Shown one piece after another: positions 17,371 through 26,369 of a stretch of 48,607 bases of DNA (the first letter of the stretch is position 1; each line of letters starts with the position of its first letter). This DNA comes from Rikenellaceae bacterium. Lineage in GTDB: Bacteria; Bacteroidota; Bacteroidia; Bacteroidales; Rikenellaceae. Both the position numbers and the translations under genes were made by a program. Location of the stretch: NCBI GenBank assembly GCA_009783565.1, contig WRDF01000013.1, forward strand, positions 1 through 48,607, given 5' to 3'. Under the pieces are notes generated by a model. The model made no database searches. It was not told the origin of the DNA and saw only the letters and a program-made list of their open reading frames with translations.

Positions 17371-19662
17371 AAAAAATACATATATACAATAATCATCATG
17401 CTGGTGGCGGTCGGTTGCTCGACGACCAAGCGGCTGGCGGAGGGCGAACTTCTTTATACCGGTGTGCGGCATATCGATATCCGCTCGATGACGCAGGAAG
17501 CGCCGCTGCATGAGGTGGAGGCGGCGGTGCGCGCGCCGCTGGGCGTAAAACCGAGCGGCTCGTTTATGGGGACGAACATTCGCCTGCCGTTCGGACTTTG
17601 GGCGTATAATGCGTTCTACACCGAGCGGCGCACGGGTCTGCGGGCGCGTATGTTCCGCACGTTCGCAACGACGCCGGTCACGGTATCGGACGTGCAGCCG
17701 GAACTTCGCACGAAACTCGTGAGGGATATTCTCGACAATCACGGATTTTTCGCGTCAGAAGCGAACTTCAAAATAGATACGGCACGGCGGGGGCGCAAAG
17801 CGCGCATCAGTTACGAGGTCAGAACGGCCGCACCATGGTATTATTCGAGCGTGGAGTTCCCGCCGGTCGCCGATCCGGTGACGCGCGCGATCGATTCGCT
17901 GCGCGCGGGGACGCTGATCCGCGTCGGCGACCGCTACAATATCGATTCGCTCTCCGACGAGCGCGTACGTATCACCAACGCCCTGCGTAACGATTCTTAT
18001 TATTATTTCCGCCCCGATTATCTGCACTATCTGGCCGACACCATTCGCCGGCGGTTCGACGTCGATATGCGCATGACCATGGTGGGCGGCATTCCGGCGG
18101 CCGCGCTGCGCCCCTACCGCATCGGCAATGTGAATATCCAGATATACAACCTCGACGATTCGGGGCCGATGATGATGGGAACGCTGCCCGACAGCACGCT
18201 GTTCTGGTATCAGACCCCGCTGCGTGTGCGGCCTAAAATATTGCAGCGCGCGATAACCATAAGTCCGGGCGAAGCGGCGCGTGTGGACGACATCGACCGC
18301 ACGCTCGACAACCTGACAAGGCTCGGTATTTTTCGCTATGTGAACATGACCGTCACGCCGCTCGACCTGATACGCGAGGACGCCGAGACTTTGGACATGA
18401 CGCTCTCGATGGCGATGGACCTGCCGATGGATGCGCAGTTCGAGGCCGATATTTCGCACAAATCGAGCAACTTCACAGGGCCGAGTTCGGCGTTCAGCGT
18501 GCGCCACAAGAACTTTCTGGGCGGCGGCGAGGTGCTGTCCGTGAGACTCAATGTCGGCTACGAATGGCAAACCGGACAGCACGCCGCCGCCGGAACAGGG
18601 CAGCAGATCAACTCCTATGAATTGGGACTCGGCGCATCGCTCACGTTCCCGCGCCTTGTCGCTCCGCATTTCATACGGCGCAATCGGTTCGACACGCGCA
18701 CGAGTTTCCAGATGGGCGCGGATTTGTTGAACCGTCCGCGATTTTTCCGCATGTTGTCGGCGAGCGGGGCGGTGTCTTACAATTTTCAGACCTCGCCGGC
18801 GAGTTTTCACGATCTTACGCTGTTCCGGCTGACCTACAACCGCATGTTGAGCACGACGCCCGAATTCGATGCGCTGCTCGATGCGCGCCGCGCACTGCGC
18901 CAGAGTTTTTCCGACCAGTTTATTCCCGCCGCGTCGTACACTTACACGTGGACGCGGCGAACGGGGCGCGCCGGGCGCGATCGGTTCGTGTGGCAGGTGT
19001 CGCCCACGACCGCAGGGAACATTTTTGCAGGTATCTACGAACTTTTCGGCGTTCAGGGTGAGAAACGGCTTTTCGGACTTCGGTTCGCGCAGTTCGCCAA
19101 ACTCACCAGCGAGGTGCGGTATTTCAAGCGTCTCGGCAGCAGTACACTGGCTATGCGCCTTGGGGCGGGTGCGGCCGTGCCTTATGGCAATTCGGGGCAG
19201 TTCGACCTGCCGATCAACGAGCAATTTGCCATCGGCGGCGCGAACAGCATACGCGCATGGCCTATCCGCACGCTGGGGCCGGGATCGTTCCGTCCGGCGG
19301 CCGACGAACCCTACGGTTACCTCTATCAGACGGGTGATTTCCGATTGGAAGCGAATATAGAATGGCGATTCCCGCTCTTTTCGGGCCTCTTCGGTGCGGT
19401 GTTCTTCGATGTGGGTAACATCTGGTTATTGGGTGACGACTCCGAACGTCCGGGAGGACAACTGCGCGGACACACCTTCCTGCGTGCCGCGGCTGTCGGC
19501 ACGGGCGTCGGGTTGCGCTATGACCTCAGCTTTTTCGTTATCCGCGTAGATTACGGGATCGGATTACATGCGCCATACGACACCGGCGAGAGCGGTTACT
19601 TCAACGCCCTGCGCGCCCGCGATGCGCGAACCCTACACCTTGCTGTTGGATACCCGTTTTGA
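17368..19662 (+). CDS. tamL: TamL, lipoprotein variant of the BamA/TamA outer-membrane assembly factor
   Basis: A 764-residue Omp85-superfamily protein. Its N-terminus is a lipoprotein signal ending VAVGC (Cys17), which distinguishes TamL of Bacteroidetes from TamA of proteobacteria. POTRA-like repeats span about 25-340 and a 16-strand barrel the rest, with the Omp85 region GNSGQFDLPINEQFAIGGAN and the lid-loop type NSIRAWPIRTLGPGSF near 620-650, ending in a C-terminal Phe after LHLAVGYPF. It should insert in the outer membrane and dock TamB. The GTG at 17368 is the only usable start: an in-frame TAA lies upstream at 17329 and the next ATG leaves no signal peptide. Both ends touch a CACACGCGTGTG palindrome. 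Confidence 0.92.
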   Translation: MKKYIYTIIIMLVAVGCSTTKRLAEGELLYTGVRHIDIRSMTQEAPLHEVEAAVRAPLGVKPSGSFMGTNIRLPFGLWAYNAFYTERRTGLRARMFRTFATTPVTVSDVQPELRTKLVRDILDNHGFFASEANFKIDTARRGRKARISYEVRTAAPWYYSSVEFPPVADPVTRAIDSLRAGTLIRVGDRYNIDSLSDERVRITNALRNDSYYYFRPDYLHYLADTIRRRFDVDMRMTMVGGIPAAALRPYRIGNVNIQIYNLDDSGPMMMGTLPDSTLFWYQTPLRVRPKILQRAITISPGEAARVDDIDRTLDNLTRLGIFRYVNMTVTPLDLIREDAETLDMTLSMAMDLPMDAQFEADISHKSSNFTGPSSAFSVRHKNFLGGGEVLSVRLNVGYEWQTGQHAAAGTGQQINSYELGLGASLTFPRLVAPHFIRRNRFDTRTSFQMGADLLNRPRFFRMLSASGAVSYNFQTSPASFHDLTLFRLTYNRMLSTTPEFDALLDARRALRQSFSDQFIPAASYTYTWTRRTGRAGRDRFVWQVSPTTAGNIFAGIYELFGVQGEKRLFGLRFAQFAKLTSEVRYFKRLGSSTLAMRLGAGAAVPYGNSGQFDLPINEQFAIGGANSIRAWPIRTLGPGSFRPAADEPYGYLYQTGDFRLEANIEWRFPLFSGLFGAVFFDVGNIWLLGDDSERPGGQLRGHTFLRAAAVGTGVGLRYDLSFFVIRVDYGIGLHAPYDTGESGYFNALRARDARTLHLAVGYPF

Positions 19663-19674
19663 CACACGCGTGTG
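19663..19674. repeat. CACACGCGTGTG palindrome directly after the tamL stop
   Basis: Begins at the base after the TGA at 19660-19662 and is followed by TTTTG. It is identical to 17359-17370 and similar to the post-stop elements of tsaE (10295), mgsA (12005), pnp (23137) and, on the minus strand, the TolC-family gene (8204). Confidence 0.85.
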
Positions 19675-19700
19675 TTTTGACCCGCAACCTCAAACCGGTC

Positions 19701-19782
19701 GTCATTGCGAGCCTGAAAGGCGAAGCAATCCGGTTTTGTTATCCTTCTGGATTGCTTCGGGCTTAACAGCCCTCGCAATGAC
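19701..19782. repeat. Palindromic intergenic repeat, family A, copy 2
   Basis: Outer arms GTCATTGCGAG and inner arms CGAAGCAATCC match copy 1. The left arm keeps the mini-palindrome CCTGAAAGG, while the right arm has instead a longer one, GGGCTTAACAGCCC. It lies between tamL and a small secreted-protein gene. Confidence 0.85.
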
Positions 19783-19827
19783 GCGCCTCGACAATGACAA
19801 ACACAAAAAACCCAAAAACAACAAAAT

Positions 19828-20421
19828 ATGAAACATTTACTTCTTGCCGCCCTTTGCATGATATTGGCACTGTCGGGCGTAAAAGCGCAGAATACCCTCC
19901 AAGGCATTGCCGCCGAGGTTTGCCGCGAACTGCACAAAGTAGACCTCGCCGATACTTCGACACCTGCGATGTCGCGTGCGGCGGAGTTGCTGCAAATCAT
20001 CGTGCCGCGTATCGATCACCGTGCGCTCGTTGCCGATTACATCAGGGCGAATCCCTATGCCGCCTCGCTGTCGCAGCAGCAGTTGGAAGACCGCATCGCG
20101 ACTGACATCGCCGTACTGCTGATGCGTGACTGCCGTCCTTTCACCGCCATCGCGCTGAACAACGGCCGATTGCTGCCCGACCTCTCGCCCGCCGCTTTGG
20201 CGCACGGCGAACGGCTCGGCAGATTGCTCGACGAACGACTGCGCAACGCCACCATGTCGCAACAACTCGCCAACGCCGCGATCGTCGAAACAGGGGCCGA
20301 TCCCGTCGAGATGCGCGCATGGCTGCTTACGCACCATGAACCTTATCAACGTTGGACTGTGGGTAATCTAATCCGTCAGTTCCGTCTGTTGCAAAGTCTC
20401 GGCGGCGCGATGGGATTTTAA
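19828..20421 (+). CDS. Small secreted protein of unknown function
   Basis: A 197-residue protein with a signal peptide (MKHLLLAALCMILALSGVKAQ) cut near Ala20, hence periplasmic or outer-membrane associated. The mature part is predicted helical, with several Leu/Ala-rich segments and no motif I recognise; one Cys in the mature N-terminus (EVCRELHK) and one near the middle (MRDCRPFTAI). No membrane helix after the signal. It stands alone between a palindromic repeat and rpsO, with no visible promoter. Codon use looks like its neighbours. I cannot assign a function. Confidence 0.75.
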   Translation: MKHLLLAALCMILALSGVKAQNTLQGIAAEVCRELHKVDLADTSTPAMSRAAELLQIIVPRIDHRALVADYIRANPYAASLSQQQLEDRIATDIAVLLMRDCRPFTAIALNNGRLLPDLSPAALAHGERLGRLLDERLRNATMSQQLANAAIVETGADPVEMRAWLLTHHEPYQRWTVGNLIRQFRLLQSLGGAMGF

Positions 20422-20470
20422 TCAATTACGAATTTTCAATTACGAATTACAAATATTCCCGAAAAAGTAT

Positions 20471-20478
20471 TACCTTTG
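20471..20478 (+). promoter_or_regulatory. -7 promoter element (TACCTTTG) of rpsO
   Basis: TACCTTTG fits TAnnTTTG and would start transcription near 20482, giving a leader of about 60 nt to the rpsO ATG. No clear TTTG at the -33 place. Confidence 0.65.
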
Positions 20479-20491
20479 CGGGACGCTTTGG

Positions 20492-20514
20492 CAGCATCCG
20501 GTAAGGCGGATCTG
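20492..20514 (+). promoter_or_regulatory. Hairpin in the rpsO leader
   Basis: CAG plus ATCCG pairs with CGGAT plus CTG (eight pairs, one bulged C) around the loop GTAAGG. It lies inside the predicted rpsO leader, where S15 autoregulatory structures occur in other bacteria; a regulatory role here is inference only. Confidence 0.35.
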
Positions 20515-20543
20515 TCGTAAAGTGAATGCTTAAAACTCACATA

Positions 20544-20816
20544 ATGAGCTATTTAACAACCGAAAAAAAGCAAGAGCTTTTTGGTCAGTACGGGAAGTCT
20601 AACGTTGATACCGGTTCGCCTGAGAGCCAGATCGCGCTGTTTTCCTACCGTATCAGCCACCTTACGGAGCACCTGAAACGCAACAAGCATGACTACGGCA
20701 CGCAGCGCTCGCTGTTGCGCCTCGTCGGTAAACGCCGCCAGTTGCTGGAATACCTGAAACGGGTGGACATCGAGAGATACAGGGCGATCATTAAGGCGCT
20801 GAACCTCAGAAGGTAG
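20544..20816 (+). CDS. rpsO: 30S ribosomal protein S15
   Basis: A 90-residue primary 16S rRNA-binding protein of the small subunit, needed for assembly of the platform. The sequence has the S15 core TGSPESQIALFSYRISHLTEHL and HDYGTQRSLLRLVGKRRQLLEYL, and matches the family length when started at the ATG at 20544; a longer frame from 20526 adds six residues not expected. Promoter box at 20471. A terminator hairpin lies between it and pnp, which follows as in many bacteria. Confidence 0.97.
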   Translation: MSYLTTEKKQELFGQYGKSNVDTGSPESQIALFSYRISHLTEHLKRNKHDYGTQRSLLRLVGKRRQLLEYLKRVDIERYRAIIKALNLRR

Positions 20817-20836
20817 GCTGCCCACACAGAAACGAG

Positions 20837-20874
20837 TAAAGGCAACTCCGTGTGACAAAAACGGGTTGCCTTTA
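20837..20874 (+). terminator. Terminator-like hairpin between rpsO and pnp
   Basis: TAAAGGCAAC pairs perfectly with GTTGCCTTTA, extended by CCGT/ACGG across a one-base bulge, and is followed by TTTATTT-type sequence. It lies 20 nt after the rpsO stop and would limit read-through into pnp. Confidence 0.75.
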
Positions 20875-20907
20875 TTTACATCTTGACATTAAATTAAGAG
20901 GAAAAAT

Positions 20908-23136
20908 ATGCTGTACAAAGAAACGAAGAAGACGATCTCGATGGCAGACGGCCGCGAGATAACGATCTCGACAGGTAAGCTGGCGAAACAGGCCGATGGC
21001 GCCGTTGTCGTTCAGATGGGAGATACGATGCTCCTTGCGGCCGTGACGGCTGCGAAAGACGCTAAGGAAGATGTGGATTTCATGCCGTTGTCGGTAGACT
21101 ACAAGGAAAAATATGCCGCTGCGGGGCGTTATCCGGGCGGGTTTTTGAAGCGCGAGGCGCGGCCGAACGACAGCGAAATTCTCGTGGCAAGGCTGATCGA
21201 CCGCGCGCTGAGGCCGCTGTTTCCGAGTGACTACCATGCCGAGGTTTTCGTGAACGTGACGCTCATTTCGGCGGATAACGATATACAGCCGGATGCGCTG
21301 GCGGGTCTTGCGGCATCGGCGGCCATCGCGGTGTCGGACATACCGTTCGAAGCTCCGATTTCAGAGGTGCGCGTAGCCCGCATCGGCGGCGAATTTGTCA
21401 TCAATCCCACCTACTCGCAGATGAAGGAGGCCGATCTTGACATTATCGTCGGTGCGACGCTCGACAACATAATGATGGTCGAGGGTGAGATGAAAGAGGT
21501 GTCGGAGGCCGATATGCTGGAAGCTATCAGGTTCGCCCACGAAGAAATCAAAAAGCACTGCCGCGCGCAGCTGGAAATGGCGCGGGAGCTCGGCAAGGAC
21601 GTGAAGCGCGAATATTGCCACGAGAAGCACGATGAAGAGGTGCGCGAAGCGGTGGTGCGCGAGACGTATGACAAGGTCTACGAAGCGGCACGCACGGCAA
21701 GTTCGAAGCACGAGCGCGCGGATAAGTTCGACGCTATCGAAGCGGAGTTCATGTCGCGGTACAGCGAAGAGGACCTGGCCGAAAAGGCCAAGTTCATCAA
21801 GCGGTACTTCCACGACGATGTGCTTAAAAAAGCGATGCGTAACATGATCCTCGACGAGGGCGTGCGTCTGGACGGCCGCCGCACCGACGAGATCCGCCCG
21901 ATATGGTGCGAGGTGGGCTATCTGCCCAAGGCGCACGGCTCGGCGTTGTTCACGCGTGGCGAAACACAATCGCTCACGACCGTGACGCTCGGCACAAAGA
22001 TGGACGAAAAGATGATCGACGAGGTGCTGGTGCAGGGCAGCGAGCAGTTCGTGCTGCACTATAACTTCCCGGCGTTCTCGACCGGTGACGCGCGCCCTAA
22101 CCGCGGCACGTCGCGCCGCGAGATAGGTCACGGCAACCTGGCGTGGAGAGCGTTGAAACCCGTCGTGCCCCTGGGGCAGGATAACCCTTATGCGGTGCGC
22201 ATAGTTTCGGATATTTTGGAGTCGAACGGTTCATCTTCGATGGCGACCGTATGTGCCGGAACGCTGGCGCTTATGGATTGTGGGGTGAAAATCTCGAAAC
22301 CCGTTTCGGGCATTGCAATGGGCCTTATCGCCGACGGCGGCAAGTACGCGGTGCTTTCGGATATTCTGGGCGACGAAGACCATCTGGGCGACATGGACTT
22401 CAAGGTTACGGGCACGCGCGACGGAATCACGGCGACGCAGATGGACATAAAGGTGGACGGACTGTCATACGAGGTGCTGGAAAAAGCTTTGGCGCAGGCT
22501 CGTGACGCGCGACTCCATATAATGGATAAAATGACCGAAACGATTGCAGAACCGCGCGAGGACTACCGTCCGTTCGTGCCGCGCATCGTGCAGATCATCA
22601 TCCCGTCGGAGTTCATCGGCGCGGTTATCGGGCCGGGCGGAAAGATAATTCAGGATATTCAGAAGCAGTCGGGTGCGCAACTTACGATTACCGAAGATAC
22701 GGAGAAGGGTATCGGTATCGTCGATATTTTCTCGAACAACGCCGAGGCGCTGGAAATCGCTCAGAGCCGCGTGAAGGCTATCGTCGCCGTTCCGGAAGTG
22801 GGCGAAGTCTATACGGGCAAGGTACGGTCGATCATGCCGTTCGGCGCGTTCGTCGAAATCATGCCGGGCAAGGATGCGCTGATGCACATTTCGGAAATCG
22901 ACTGGAAGCGTTTTGATACGATGGAGGAGACAGGTCTGAAAGAGGGCGACATTATCGAAGTGAAGCTCATCGGGGCAGACCCGAAGACGGGCAAGTTGAA
23001 ACTGTCGCACAAGGTACTTTTGCCTAAGCCCGAAGGATATGTCGAAGAGAAACCTCGCGAACGTGAGGGACGCGGTGAGCGCGGAGAACGTAACGGCGAC
23101 CGTGGAGGCCGTCCGCCGCGCAAGGATCGCAGGTAA
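20908..23136 (+). CDS. pnp: Polynucleotide phosphorylase
   Basis: A 742-residue 3'-5' phosphorolytic exoribonuclease that degrades mRNA and can add tails. It has two RNase PH-like domains (about 1-210 and 310-540; [14 protein letters not shown] and [20 protein letters not shown] are typical substrate-binding segments), a KH domain at about 560-600 ([20 protein letters not shown]) and an S1 domain at about 630-705 ([24 protein letters not shown]). The C-terminal 25 residues are rich in Arg, Gly and Glu. Start at 20908 is preceded by AAGAGGAAAAAT, a partial ribosome-binding site. The stop is followed at once by CATGCGCGCGTG and then a strong terminator. Confidence 0.97.
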   Translation: MLYKETKKTISMADGREITISTGKLAKQADGAVVVQMGDTMLLAAVTAAKDAKEDVDFMPLSVDYKEKYAAAGRYPGGFLKREARPNDSEILVARLIDRALRPLFPSDYHAEVFVNVTLISADNDIQPDALAGLAASAAIAVSDIPFEAPISEVRVARIGGEFVINPTYSQMKEADLDIIVGATLDNIMMVEGEMKEVSEADMLEAIRFAHEEIKKHCRAQLEMARELGKDVKREYCHEKHDEEVREAVVRETYDKVYEAARTASSKHERADKFDAIEAEFMSRYSEEDLAEKAKFIKRYFHDDVLKKAMRNMILDEGVRLDGRRTDEIRPIWCEVGYLPKAHGSALFTRGETQSLTTVTLGTKMDEKMIDEVLVQGSEQFVLHYNFPAFSTGDARPNRGTSRREIGHGNLAWRALKPVVPLGQDNPYAVRIVSDILESNGSSSMATVCAGTLALMDCGVKISKPVSGIAMGLIADGGKYAVLSDILGDEDHLGDMDFKVTGTRDGITATQMDIKVDGLSYEVLEKALAQARDARLHIMDKMTETIAEPREDYRPFVPRIVQIIIPSEFIGAVIGPGGKIIQDIQKQSGAQLTITEDTEKGIGIVDIFSNNAEALEIAQSRVKAIVAVPEVGEVYTGKVRSIMPFGAFVEIMPGKDALMHISEIDWKRFDTMEETGLKEGDIIEVKLIGADPKTGKLKLSHKVLLPKPEGYVEEKPREREGRGERGERNGDRGGRPPRKDRR

Positions 23137-23148
23137 CATGCGCGCGTG
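23137..23148. repeat. Alternating pyrimidine-purine element after the pnp stop
   Basis: CATGCGCGCGTG starts on the base after the TAA at 23134-23136. It is alternating throughout, like the post-stop elements at 10295, 12005 and 19663, though not an exact palindrome. Confidence 0.7.
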
Positions 23149-23155
23149 AACGTGA

Positions 23156-23193
23156 AAAAACGGGTTCGTCCGGGAAGGGACGAACCCGTTTTT
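23156..23193 (+). terminator. Rho-independent terminator after pnp
   Basis: Arms 23156-23171 and 23178-23193 are exact 16-bp complements (core ACGGGTTCGTCC) with a 6-nt loop, ending in TTTTT. The A-run on the left arm means it can also serve the minus-strand thioredoxin gene that ends at 23220. Confidence 0.92.
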
Positions 23194-23219
23194 ATTTGAA
23201 GTCTGAGGACAGACCCTGA

Positions 23220-24386
23220 TCAGCGTGGTTTCAGTTTGAGAGCGGGGTGGCGCAGGTTATAATCGCGTTGGCCGCGCTGGGGAGCGGCGAGTAACTCCGG
23301 CGGAATCTGCCGACCCTCTCGCACTGCACGTCCGATCAGGTATTCCAGTCCCACGGCATATTCGAAGTGCGGATAAACTTTTTCGCGGTCATAGACGTTG
23401 TAGGCCACATGGCGCAGACACCGTACTTTGTCGACAACGGTCTCGAACGGGAGTTCGTTGTCGCGGGAGGGGAATATGCGCACCTGATAGTACATCCGGT
23501 CGGCAATGTCGTGCTGATCGACAGCCGGATTATCGTAACTGTCGTAAACCATCTGCAAAGCTTCGCCGAACCGCCCGTCTCGCAACAGGCGCGAAACTCT
23601 CTGCCAGAAGATGTTATGCTCCTTGCCGGCAAAATCACACAACGATGCGATGACTTGCTCCGGAGCGTTGGCTGTCGCATCGGCGAGTTTGGCATCTACC
23701 GCCTCCCGTCCGAAAATCGCTGCGAAATCGTCATATCCGTCCGACACCTGTTGCAGATACGGGTTGTCTAAACCCGTAATCGCCGTGACGTAAATTGCCC
23801 ACACATCGGGCTGGCGCAAGTCCGCGCCGGCGTCAAGAAACTCGGCGAACAGCTCCGGGACTTCGCGACTGCGGGCGGCATCTTTCATCAGAATATATTC
23901 TTTCAGAAACTGTGCATCATAGCCTCCGGCAGCCTTACGCGCCTCCATCGCCACTGATCCGCGTCCGGGCGTCGAGGCACAAAAAGCGTCATGCAGGAAA
24001 CGCTCGGCAGATTTGTTCGACCCGCTGCGGTGAATGACCTGCTGCGTCGCGGGGTCGACGAAAAGGAACGTGGGGAAAGATCGCACCTCGTAGCGGCGTG
24101 CCAACTCGACACCCTCGCCCTTTTCGGCGTCGATTTTAAGATTTATAAAACGTGCGTTGTACACTTCACCCACTTCGGGCAGTGTGAATACTCCGAGCGC
24201 CATCGTCAGGCAGGGACCGCACCACTCGGTGTAGAAATCGATGAATACCGTCTTCCCCTCGCTCCGGGCCAGCGCGAGAGCCTCGTCCCACGTCCCCTCG
24301 AAAAAGCGGATTCCGCTAGTGCGCGGCTGCGCCGTGAGCGACAGGTTCACGAATATTAACAAAAGCGCAAAAAGGATTTTTTTCAT
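23220..24386 (-). CDS. Secreted thioredoxin-domain protein
   Basis: A 388-residue periplasmic or surface protein. The signal peptide MKKILFALLLIFVNLSLTAQ is followed by a thioredoxin fold at about 27-135: TVFIDFYTEWCGPC with the redox pair Cys56/Cys59, and FPTFLFVDP with the cis-proline. Residues about 140-388 are a helical region I do not recognise, rich in aromatic and acidic residues. The start is taken as the ATG at 24386 (MKKILF), not the upstream TTG. It is the last gene of the SusC/SusD locus on the same strand, separated from the preceding gene by a palindromic repeat. Thioredoxin-like proteins often accompany DUF4843/PKD-like SusCD loci; the partner is unknown. Confidence 0.85.
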   Translation of the reverse strand: MKKILFALLLIFVNLSLTAQPRTSGIRFFEGTWDEALALARSEGKTVFIDFYTEWCGPCLTMALGVFTLPEVGEVYNARFINLKIDAEKGEGVELARRYEVRSFPTFLFVDPATQQVIHRSGSNKSAERFLHDAFCASTPGRGSVAMEARKAAGGYDAQFLKEYILMKDAARSREVPELFAEFLDAGADLRQPDVWAIYVTAITGLDNPYLQQVSDGYDDFAAIFGREAVDAKLADATANAPEQVIASLCDFAGKEHNIFWQRVSRLLRDGRFGEALQMVYDSYDNPAVDQHDIADRMYYQVRIFPSRDNELPFETVVDKVRCLRHVAYNVYDREKVYPHFEYAVGLEYLIGRAVREGRQIPPELLAAPQRGQRDYNLRHPALKLKPR

Positions 24387-24404
24387 GGGTTGCAAGCAAA
24401 AAAT

Positions 24405-24504
24405 GTCATCCCGAACGCCGTAAGGCAGAGGGATCTATCGCTCGTCTTTCGATGAACAACTAACGATAGATCCCTCGTCGCACTACGTGCTCGCTCGGGA
24501 TGAC
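24405..24504. repeat. Palindromic intergenic repeat, family B, copy 2
   Basis: Outer arms GTCATCCCGA on both strands, inner arms GAGGGATCTATCG. The left arm contains the mini-hairpin GCCGTAAGGC, the right arm GCACTACGTGC. The gap between the esterase-like lipoprotein and the thioredoxin gene is almost entirely this repeat, so they may be transcriptionally separated. Confidence 0.85.
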
Positions 24505-24514
24505 AATTTATTTA

Positions 24515-26341
24515 TCAGAGCGACACCTTCTTAAATGCGCGGACGTGCGCCCACAGTACCGCTGTTTCCTGAGCCGCCGTTCGGGCTGTCGCTCCCTTAA
24601 CACCCGTGCCGAAATGGAACGTATGGTAGAGCTTCGTGTCGGGGCCGGTGACCTCTGTCGTCGACGAAAAATACACGACATTGGTCAGCAACAGTTCCGC
24701 ACCCAGTGCGGAGAGCGAGGCATTGATCGCCGCCACGTTCGGATGCACGGCTGCAAGCTCGTTCACGGCGGGCAGATACCATCCATCGACGCCGCGATAG
24801 GAATATCTCGATGCCCAGACGAACGCCGAATTCGAAGCGGTGAACGGCGTCGGTCTCGTGGCATTTTTCGCCATCATAGCCGCCGTATTTCCCCAGCCGT
24901 CGTTCTGGTCGGGGGTGTCGAAGTCAATGCCCAGACCGCCGAAAGCGATGTCTCTGAAATTCGGGCTGGGATCGGGGTCTTCGAGGTTCATTATGATAGC
25001 TTCGCGGATATTGGCGTTATCGACCCATACCACTACGCCCATCGGTTCACGGGCAGCATTGTAATATATGTCGCCCGCCTCGAAAAATGTTTTCGGCGGT
25101 TGGAGTTCATAGCTGACGGTTGTCGTTGCCGACTGTCCGCCGAGTGTCGCGCGCACTGTGAACTCGCCACGCCGTGCAACGTCGGCAAAAAAATCGGCAG
25201 GCGCTGTTAGGCGGATGGAATTACCGACAATCGTCGGCGACCAGCTCGGCGGCGCGCCCTCCAGCATTACCGTCGCTCCTGCGGTGCAGTTGAACGGGAT
25301 GTTGAAAGTCTGGCCCACCTGTGCCACAATCTCGCGTGAGCCGACCGTTACGAACATGCTGACGGAGGCGGCGTCGAGCGAATGGGAGTTCATAAACTCG
25401 GCCATATAGGGCATTACTCTGGTTATGTTAAGCGCGCCGCTCGGCGAGTCGGGCCTGACAACGAAGAGCTGCATGTCGGCACGTGCACCGCTCCATGTGT
25501 GGAGATTCACGGTCGCATAGCCCATAAAATCTTCGGCATAGACATTCTCTTGCAGCATCCTGTCTGCGGCAAAATAACCACCCACTCTCTCTGCCCAACG
25601 TCCCATGTTGGTAAGCGCGGCGGCGGATGCCGATTCGAGGACGACCATCATCGTAGGCACGGCGCGCGGTGGTATGGGCGCATCGTTCGGTATCGAATAT
25701 GTCGCAGGATACGGCACGATCGACGCAAAACGGTCGCTGCGCGCCAGAGCAAGTTGAAACAGGAAGTTGCCGCCGGCTCCCGCACCTGTGGCGTGGATAC
25801 GACTTATATCGACGGTCGGAGTGCTCGTCGCAAAGTAATCCAGAATAGCGTCTATGTAGGCCAGCTCGTTCTCCGTATTTCCCCAGTTCAGCTGGCCGCT
25901 GGCGTCGGCATTAGTTGTGCGGCCCGAAACGGGAAAGCACGTGATCCAGTTGCGGCGCATGGCCGTCTGGTTAAGAGTGCTCGACATCGAGATGTTCCAG
26001 ATCGGATCGTCCGGCTCTACGCCCCATGCGTATCTTACTTCGTCGTGGAACTGGATGACAAGCGAAATGGGTTGCGAACTCACTATCGTGGAGGGCATGA
26101 AATATTTGAATCGCCGTTGCACTGTCTCGCCGTCGGGCTGAACAACGTTCAGACGCACCTCGTAGATACCCGGAACGAGCACCCCCGGTTGGGGGTCTAT
26201 TCCGCCCACGCTCGTATCGTCGAAATCGTCAACCGCGACCTCTTCACGTTGTTGCGGTTCGTAAAGGCTATCGTCCTGCGTGCAGGAATAACCCCATATC
26301 GCTACCACGACCAGCAGTAAAAGTATCGAATATCGTTTCAT
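24515..26341 (-). CDS. Lipoprotein with degenerate esterase-like domain and Lcl/DUF1566-like C-terminus
   Basis: A 608-residue lipoprotein (lipobox GYSC, Cys20). Residues about 60-330 resemble feruloyl esterase/PHB depolymerase-type alpha/beta hydrolases (Ig-like start RLNVVQPDGETV, then FKYFMPS, DISRIHATGAGAGGNF). The nucleophile-elbow GxSxG reads GAGAG, with Gly188 instead of Ser, and the usual HG-x-x-D and GGGHxWP segments are not recognisable, so it is probably not a hydrolase. About 335-430 looks Ig-like. About 435-608 is an Lcl/DUF1566-like domain (VGDIYY-type start, GWYLPAVNELAAV, VYFSSTTE, HVRAFKK). ATG at 26341 is chosen, before the signal peptide. Next-to-last in the SusCD locus; a surface carbohydrate- or protein-binding role is inference. 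Confidence 0.72.
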   Translation of the reverse strand: MKRYSILLLLVVVAIWGYSCTQDDSLYEPQQREEVAVDDFDDTSVGGIDPQPGVLVPGIYEVRLNVVQPDGETVQRRFKYFMPSTIVSSQPISLVIQFHDEVRYAWGVEPDDPIWNISMSSTLNQTAMRRNWITCFPVSGRTTNADASGQLNWGNTENELAYIDAILDYFATSTPTVDISRIHATGAGAGGNFLFQLALARSDRFASIVPYPATYSIPNDAPIPPRAVPTMMVVLESASAAALTNMGRWAERVGGYFAADRMLQENVYAEDFMGYATVNLHTWSGARADMQLFVVRPDSPSGALNITRVMPYMAEFMNSHSLDAASVSMFVTVGSREIVAQVGQTFNIPFNCTAGATVMLEGAPPSWSPTIVGNSIRLTAPADFFADVARRGEFTVRATLGGQSATTTVSYELQPPKTFFEAGDIYYNAAREPMGVVVWVDNANIREAIIMNLEDPDPSPNFRDIAFGGLGIDFDTPDQNDGWGNTAAMMAKNATRPTPFTASNSAFVWASRYSYRGVDGWYLPAVNELAAVHPNVAAINASLSALGAELLLTNVVYFSSTTEVTGPDTKLYHTFHFGTGVKGATARTAAQETAVLWAHVRAFKKVSL

Positions 26342-26369
26342 CGTTTTCTCTGTTTTTCGGTTTCGTATT

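Noticed and set aside
19663..19674. CACACGCGTGTG taken as an ordinary terminator stem
   Set aside because: As an RNA hairpin it gives only four pairs around CGCG, too weak alone although TTTT follows; a variant after pnp is followed by a separate full terminator.
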